Source: Haliotis asinina (Eukaryota; Mollusca; Gastropoda; Lepetellida; Haliotidae). From it: a stretch of DNA of 64,000 nt. The stretch's first letter is position 1; each line of letters starts with the position of its first letter. A program made the position numbers and the translations under genes. The stretch is taken from NCBI RefSeq assembly GCF_037392515.1, contig NC_090282.1, forward strand, positions 34,895,054 through 34,959,053, in the 5' to 3' direction. The notes under the pieces were generated by a model. That model searched no databases. It had not been told where the DNA came from and saw only the letters and a program-made list of their open reading frames with translations. Shown piece by piece: positions 60,124-64,000 of this stretch.

Positions 60124-60390
60124 TCACGCATTGGAGTCTATCTTGAGCAGTCGCCTACGTTCTTTTATGTAGCCTTTTTTATTCTCGTAGATGAGTTGAT
60201 GTCTGACTACGTTCGCTCCGTGAGCTTTACATAAACAGTAGTGCCCTTTAACCCCGATACCACACACAGAACACGTGTAGTTAGGACTTCCCATATGGAA
60301 ACAACAGAACCCCTGATTCCTGCATTTCCTACCACAGGCCTCGGTCTTCCCCATAAGTATGTATTCGCATCGGTATGGAGCGGGTCTCAT
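60124..60390 (-). CDS. Small Cys-rich zinc-binding-like protein of the Polinton
   Basis: 88 residues with Cys/His at C8, C19, C23, C29, C30, H32, C40, C43, H50, C52, C54 and H57, enough for two or three zinc sites, then a basic helix (KKGYIKERRRLLKI). No named family recognised. A nucleic-acid-binding role is only a guess. A TATATAA block lies 6 nt or so before the ATG. Intact frame. Confidence 0.75.
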   Translation of the reverse strand: MRPAPYRCEYILMGKTEACGRKCRNQGFCCFHMGSPNYTCSVCGIGVKGHYCLCKAHGANVVRHQLIYENKKGYIKERRRLLKIDSNA

Positions 60391-60409
60391 GTTTACTTAT
60401 ATAGGTATT

Positions 60410-60835
60410 TTAGTTTAATTGCTTCGCAACCAACGCAGTAGCTGCTATACCCAACACTATGAAGCCCAGTTCACGATTCATTTGTCCCTTGGATGGTGTG
60501 TAGTACTGAGCGAGTGTGGGTTTATTGAGCGGTTCCAATCGTTTACCAGTTAGTAGGTAGTATTCTTTCATTGCTTCATCAACATCGTTGAATGTTTTAA
60601 CGGCATGGTTTTCACGCTTGAGTTGTTCGTTAATGAAATCGATCGTCTGGAGGCGTTTTTTAGCGTACTCGGCCTGTGCCTTTTGTAATTTCTCAGTAGC
60701 GAGATTGTGTCGCTTCCTTTCTTCCTGTATTTCAGCCGCGTGATCATCTCGTAGTTTCGAGAAGAGGAAATTACTCCCGGAAAATGCCAGGGCATTCACT
60801 AACGCCCCACCAACCATCATAGCTATCGTGGCCAT
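60410..60835 (-). CDS. Conserved Polinton protein with two hydrophobic ends and a coiled coil
   Basis: 141 residues. Hydrophobic N-terminus (MATIAMMVGGALVNALAFSG), a charged helix with coiled-coil character at ~30-75, a conserved-looking YYTPS segment, and a C-terminal membrane-type helix (LGFIVLGIAATALVAKQL). I recall similar unnamed proteins in animal Polintons. Possibly a virion membrane or minor virion component. TATAGGG directly precedes the ATG. Confidence 0.78.
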   Translation of the reverse strand: MATIAMMVGGALVNALAFSGSNFLFSKLRDDHAAEIQEERKRHNLATEKLQKAQAEYAKKRLQTIDFINEQLKRENHAVKTFNDVDEAMKEYYLLTGKRLEPLNKPTLAQYYTPSKGQMNRELGFIVLGIAATALVAKQLN

Positions 60836-60843
60836 CCCTATAT

Positions 60844-61071
60844 TTATTTCATTATATTATCAGGTATTACTCCTTGTTTTACTAGGATGTCTTTTGTGGC
60901 CATCGCCATACCAAGGTTCATTATGAGCATACCCATATCCTGCAGGTTGAAATCTAGCTTGATAGTTGGTTGTTTAAGCACCATTTTAGTCAACCGAGCG
61001 TACCCTACGGCTAGACTGGCGACCACTGTGGCGTGGTATGCGTCGTTGACGAACGTTTTCCCCTCAGACAT
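60844..61071 (-). CDS. Conserved small hydrophobic Polinton protein
   Basis: 75 residues with two hydrophobic segments (TVVASLAVGYARLTKMVL and DMGMLIMNLGMAMATKDILV) and the ending LVKQGVIPDNIMK, a pattern I associate with unnamed Polinton proteins. Only 8 bp separate it from the next gene. Function unknown; membrane association inferred. Confidence 0.75.
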   Translation of the reverse strand: MSEGKTFVNDAYHATVVASLAVGYARLTKMVLKQPTIKLDFNLQDMGMLIMNLGMAMATKDILVKQGVIPDNIMK

Positions 61072-61098
61072 TATGTATATGATATAAAAATATTAAAA

Positions 61099-61413
61099 TT
61101 ATAACATGATATGCGGATCTACCGTGGGGGATACCCCCACACCCCCACTGTTGTGGGTGGGTGGTGGCTCACTGTGGGAGGCGTATAACCATGTTACAAC
61201 CACGGCAGCAGTTACGCCTACAGCCAACAACAGTCGGGTTGGGTTGGCCACTTTATGTTGGTTACACCACCGTTTTTTACCGGCAGCTACTCTCTTAGAA
61301 TTCTTCTGCCTGGTTACTGTTGGAGGTACCTCCACTGAAGGGGTCACTGTTGGGGGTGTGGGGGGTACCACCACTGGGGTCTCCTCCACTGGGGTTTCCT
61401 GTGCAGCATCCAT
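61099..61413 (-). CDS. Pro/Thr-rich single-membrane-helix protein
   Basis: 104 residues: a Pro/Thr/Val-rich N-terminus, a basic segment (RQKNSKRVAAGKKRW), one membrane helix (LLLAVGVTAAVVVTWLYAS, ~60-79) and a Gly/Pro tail. It overlaps the 3' end of the upstream gene by 119 bp in another frame. Both could be real because TATAG touches this ATG. No family recognised. Confidence 0.65.
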   Translation of the reverse strand: MDAAQETPVEETPVVVPPTPPTVTPSVEVPPTVTRQKNSKRVAAGKKRWCNQHKVANPTRLLLAVGVTAAVVVTWLYASHSEPPPTHNSGGVGVSPTVDPHIML

Positions 61414-61870
61414 CTATACTATTATTATTATTCTTTCTCTCAAATTGACAATGTTTTGCTGTGATAATCACCGCCGTCACTGGAGCCAACAACATACCAT
61501 ATTTGTGGTACAGCCCGCAGCTGATAGAGCTCACGGCGTGTTCGATAAAAGGGTCTTTCTCGAGGTCCTCCCACAGGTAAAGTCGGCGCTCTGGTGGAAT
61601 GGGAAGGAAATGTGACACAATACCGGTGTATATCTGGGTCATAGCCGATCCTATTGTCTTTGTCATTTCTGCTCCGAGCCGGGACTCGTATCTAGTGTAC
61701 AGCTTATCTATTTCTTCGGCTGACATTTTGTGAATTTTATCCGGAGTGTAGTCTCCAAAGTAATGTTTGGCTTTGCCGCCAACAGCCAATGCCACCAGTT
61801 TCTCTCGCTTGGGGGAATCCCCCACAGTGGTGGAGGCCTCCAACTGTCCGAGCAATTCCTCACACTCCAT
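61295..61870 (-). CDS. Conserved Polinton protein of unknown function
   Basis: 191 residues from the ATG at 61870, chosen because TATAAG abuts it. The frame extends to an ATG at 61978, which would add a membrane-like leader (MIFEVFVVCNLTFISLCFVC). The core has HYFGDYTPDKIHKMSAEEID, LYTRYESRLGAEMTKTIGSA and LYHKYGMLLAPVTAVIITAK, a pattern I recall from unnamed Polinton proteins. The tail is low-complexity Asn/Ser/Gly/Pro, in the stretch that overlaps the next gene. Confidence 0.78.
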   Translation of the reverse strand: MECEELLGQLEASTTVGDSPKREKLVALAVGGKAKHYFGDYTPDKIHKMSAEEIDKLYTRYESRLGAEMTKTIGSAMTQIYTGIVSHFLPIPPERRLYLWEDLEKDPFIEHAVSSISCGLYHKYGMLLAPVTAVIITAKHCQFERKNNNNSIDGCCTGNPSGGDPSGGTPHTPNSDPFSGGTSNSNQAEEF

Positions 61871-61980
61871 CTTATAATATAACAAGTAAGATTTAGTTTT
61901 AACTATATAATACCCGATGCAGACAAAACACAGAGAAATGAAGGTTAAGTTGCACACGACAAATACTTCAAATATCATAG

Positions 61981-62040
61981 CTATGCTTAGCTTTGCTTAG
62001 CTTTGCTTAGCTTTGCTTAGCTTTGCTTAGCTTTGCTTAG
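61981..62040. repeat. Six 10-bp iterons (CTTTGCTTAG)
   Basis: Six head-to-tail copies; the first has a changed base (CTATGCTTAG) and the others are identical. They fill the gap between the packaging ATPase stop (62037-62039, inside the last iteron) and the next gene. The period is close to one helical turn. Confidence 0.95.
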
Positions 62041-62672
62041 CATACTATATATGCTACTGGTTGGTCGGTCTTTAGCACGAGCTTAGCGTGTTTAGTTTCA
62101 GCGAGCTGTTTCTTCACCCGTTCCCGTTCTAATTTGCTCATCACATCGTTCTCTCTCAAACACTCCTCGAACGAATCCCTGTCCTTGCAGTGAAATAAGG
62201 CCACCCATCGCGTCTGCTCCCTGAGGTCTTTCAACACCGAGTTGAACTTCTGCGTTAGCACCCAGACGCTGTGATTTGCATGCCGGCCGGAGAAGGCCAG
62301 GTACGATAGCATGTCTCTCTTTTTTGTTATCTCGCGATTAGCGCTGCAGTCGTCCAGTATGAACAGCGTCGGTTCCCCTTTAAATTTCTCGTGAAGAGCT
62401 TTCAACCAGTCCTGCAGGCGTGTTCCAGGGTCGATTTTGTGTACGTCCGGGTCTGTCATCACCCAAGGTCGCGCGTACGATTTATTCATGCTCAGAGTAG
62501 GGCATATGATAACGATGTTATCGAACACATCCTTGTAGTAACCCTCTAACATATCCAACACGAAAACGGTCTTCCCACAGCCAGTCTGCCCGCACACTAT
62601 GGCGCAGTGTGGGTCAGTGGGTAACCCCAGGGGGTCTCCCCCACTAGTAGATGGCTTGCACGAATCTCCCAT
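62037..62672 (-). CDS. ATP: Polinton packaging ATPase (A32/FtsK-HerA type)
   Basis: 211 residues. Predicted to drive genome packaging into capsids. Walker A GQTGCGKT at 28-35; Walker B LFILDDC with D107/D108; a downstream polar LTQKF motif in the sensor position and a basic C-terminal part. The length is normal for the family. The ATG at 62672 lies inside the capsid gene's 3' end (29-bp overlap, other frame), and TATAGACA precedes it. The frame is intact. Confidence 0.93.
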   Translation of the reverse strand: MGDSCKPSTSGGDPLGLPTDPHCAIVCGQTGCGKTVFVLDMLEGYYKDVFDNIVIICPTLSMNKSYARPWVMTDPDVHKIDPGTRLQDWLKALHEKFKGEPTLFILDDCSANREITKKRDMLSYLAFSGRHANHSVWVLTQKFNSVLKDLREQTRWVALFHCKDRDSFEECLRENDVMSKLERERVKKQLAETKHAKLVLKTDQPVAYIVC

Positions 62673-63900
62673 TGTCTATATTAAGTTGCGCGTCCATAAT
62701 TACATACAGATATAATTTCAACTTACCAGCGGTTTGAGCCTTCTTAGTAATCTGGATGGTTATCCCTTCGCTGCCGTTATCTATACGGCGCCCGCTGCCG
62801 TGCAGTTTATCATCATCCGTGGATCGCATGTCCAACCATAGGGCGTACTTGGTGGTCAGGTATTCACCGATCTGCACGGAGCTTAGGTCCAGGTCCTTTG
62901 TTATGTAATCCCCCACTGGTAGCTTTTTTATCTCATCCCACTGCTGGTGTGGTCTCAAACCATGACTGAACAGCTGGTTGGGCACGCCCTCTATGGTCAC
63001 TTCCACCTTTTCAATCTCGGGGTTGAAAAACTTCTCGCTGTCCCTCTGGAATGGCTCGTAATCTTCCACGGGGACGACCAGGATACCTTTCATCGATCGC
63101 GCCGGCACGTTCAGGTTGATATTCCACACAGTGTCGCTCTTATCTCGCACGATTGATCTATGCCTCAGTACGCGATCGTATAGGATAGCCATCTTCCCAG
63201 AGTACTGGCTTCGAACCTGCCTGGCCAGCTCCGGGCTAGTGACCATGTCGAACTCCAGAGAGATGTTGTCTATGGAATAACTGGCCTCATCACCGTTCGG
63301 TGTACGCACTACTTTGCTATAGTCGTTAAACGTGAGCTTGTATTCGAGCCTATCACCCAGCGCGGCCTGGTAAAACGGCGCGTGTCCCGTGAGCAACTCG
63401 AAGTCGAGCGGCACGCAGAATCGATTCCCGTATGCTAGAGCGATGGCTTTTTCACCGGCCGATAGCTTGTCTTGTTGGTCTTGCGTGAAGACATACCCTA
63501 TGCGCGCCCGGGTTGATTTGCTGATACCCTGGTATACATCATTGACTCGTTCTCCATCGCTTTTCCAGAGATCCTTGTAGCAGTGAAACACGTCGCTGTC
63601 GTCGATGCTCAGCACCTCGTTACCGCTGATCTTGACGGTCGTTTTCTTGATGATAGCTCGCCCCACGTTCCGCACTAGCTCGCGTTTATCGTTGACGGAG
63701 GTCAACGTGATATTGAACGCCAGTCGAACAGTGCCTGGTACAATGAGGTCATTCTCACCAAGGTTTGGAAATCTAACCAGCAGAGTTTGATTCTGGTCTA
63801 TCTTGCTGGGATTGTTGGTGATGGTCACCGACTGTCGCACGGCTCTGACGCCTAATGGCTCTCTCAATTTTCTGAAAGGATCTAATTTTCTACCGTACAT
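62644..63900 (-). CDS. MCP: Polinton major capsid protein (double jelly-roll type)
   Basis: 418 residues. Predicted building block of an icosahedral capsid. Assigned by the family-like blocks FCVPLDFELLTGHAPFYQAA, LGDRLEYKLTFNDYSKVVR and GILVVPVEDYEPFQRDSEKF, by beta-rich composition and by position next to the packaging ATPase. The length is somewhat below that of many Polinton capsid proteins. The frame is intact. TATATAAC lies directly before the ATG. Confidence 0.87.
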   Translation of the reverse strand: MYGRKLDPFRKLREPLGVRAVRQSVTITNNPSKIDQNQTLLVRFPNLGENDLIVPGTVRLAFNITLTSVNDKRELVRNVGRAIIKKTTVKISGNEVLSIDDSDVFHCYKDLWKSDGERVNDVYQGISKSTRARIGYVFTQDQQDKLSAGEKAIALAYGNRFCVPLDFELLTGHAPFYQAALGDRLEYKLTFNDYSKVVRTPNGDEASYSIDNISLEFDMVTSPELARQVRSQYSGKMAILYDRVLRHRSIVRDKSDTVWNINLNVPARSMKGILVVPVEDYEPFQRDSEKFFNPEIEKVEVTIEGVPNQLFSHGLRPHQQWDEIKKLPVGDYITKDLDLSSVQIGEYLTTKYALWLDMRSTDDDKLHGSGRRIDNGSEGITIQITKKAQTAGKLKLYLYVIMDAQLNIDNGRFVQAIY

Positions 63901-63933
63901 TGTTATATATAAATAAAATATATTTAAATACTA
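63901..63933. promoter_or_regulatory. 33-bp AT-only divergent promoter region
   Basis: Separates the ATG of the capsid gene (minus) from the ATG of a plus-strand ORF. Almost pure A/T, with TATATATAAATA on one side and ATATATTTAAATA on the other, so it likely serves both genes. Confidence 0.6.
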
Positions 63934-64000
63934 ATGGATGAAGACATAGATATGACGGAGATGCCGGGCGCTAGTGCCCAGGCATTCGATGATGAGCAGG
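63934..64000 (+). CDS. Start of a divergent Polinton ORF (partial)
   Basis: Open from ATG 63934 to the window end (22 codons: MDEDIDMTEMPGASAQAFDD...). Acidic N-terminus. It is the only plus-strand gene of the element in view. Minor capsid or another virion gene is possible by position; the sequence is too short to tell. Confidence 0.55.
   Translation, partial: MDEDIDMTEMPGASAQAFDDEQ

Larger units (their letters stand above)
60836..63910 (-). promoter_or_regulatory. Recurrent TATA-next-to-ATG motif of the structural gene block
   Basis: TATA followed within 1-5 nt by ATG: capsid TATATAACA-ATG (63909), ATPase TATAGACA-ATG (62680), unknown gene TATAAG-ATG (61876), Pro/Thr-rich gene TATAG-ATG (61418), small hydrophobic gene TATACATA-ATG (61079) and coiled-coil gene TATAGGG-ATG (60842). 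The Cys-rich gene has TATATAA a little farther off (60402). Polymerase and integrase lack it. A standard TATA box would start transcription inside these ORFs, so this is more likely an initiator-type late element. Confidence 0.55.
54996..64000 (-). mobile_element. Polinton/Maverick (adintovirus-like) element, left ~9 kb
   Basis: Polintons are large DNA elements with a protein-primed DNA polymerase B, retroviral-type integrase, packaging ATPase and capsid genes, and are related to integrated viruses. All four genes are here. The left end is set at AGTAGTATAGGG (54996), because Polinton ends start with AG and the SINE is interrupted exactly there. The six bases before it (AAGAAG, 54990-54995) are the expected 6-bp target duplication. 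The right end, protease and minor capsid lie outside. The element sits in a DDX54 intron in the same orientation. Confidence 0.93.

Noticed and set aside
59837..60127. Separate small SAP-domain gene
   Set aside because: The frame starts only with GTG and has no ATG before the SAP-like part. It aligns with the polymerase start, so it is a broken duplicate.
61871..61978. Longer N-terminus with membrane leader for the unknown Polinton gene
   Set aside because: Possible, but the TATAAG-ATG pattern shared with neighbours favours the ATG at 61870. The longer form stays as an alternative.

Overview
The window is animal nuclear DNA, most likely from an abalone (Haliotis) or a close gastropod. It has spliced genes with GT-AG introns. 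It also carries many copies of a ~290-bp interspersed repeat with a (GTGA)n end and a core reading GCAATATTCCAGCTATATGG, which I recognise from memory as typical of abalone genomes (not checked by a search).

Layout: (1) 2-11159, plus strand: the 3' part of a giant RNF213/mysterin-like AAA+ gene, nearly all in one exon of at least 9.7 kb plus a 28-codon last exon. It keeps AAA Walker motifs, but I find no RING finger and only a degenerate zinc ribbon near the usual RZ-finger position. (2) About 11265-36790: a very AT-rich tandem array that starts within ~110 bp of the stop codon. Units of 1062, 1589 and 1716 bp, partly built of ~105-bp monomers, are arranged in a 7145-bp higher-order repeat, with two full copies and one partial. 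The edges are diverged and the core is homogeneous. No gene was found inside. (3) About 36800-42170: intergenic DNA with SINEs, a MITE with 34-bp terminal inverted repeats, two foldback elements and a 51-bp minisatellite. (4) 42172-54758, minus strand: fourteen exons of DDX54 (DEAD-box RNA helicase), from motif Ib/II to the stop codon. One intron has all the marks of a U12-type AT-AC intron. The upstream exons (Q motif, motif I) lie beyond the window. (5) 54996 to beyond 64000: a Polinton/Maverick (adintovirus-like) element inserted into a SINE that itself lies in a DDX54 intron.

The Polinton reads on the minus strand, from the right: major capsid protein, packaging ATPase, a 10-bp iteron array, five small conserved or membrane proteins, protein-primed DNA polymerase B with three SAP-like N-terminal motifs, and a retroviral-type integrase near the left end. 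A divergent plus-strand ORF starts 33 bp from the capsid gene. The polymerase frame is broken by one in-frame TGA, and its 5' end is partly duplicated; other catalytic motifs look intact. The capsid-side ORFs share a TATA tetranucleotide 1-8 nt upstream of ATG that polymerase and integrase lack, suggesting two expression classes.

DDX54 and RNF213-like are convergent host genes with the satellite and TE-rich DNA between them. Protease, minor capsid and the second Polinton terminus would be expected to the right of the window.
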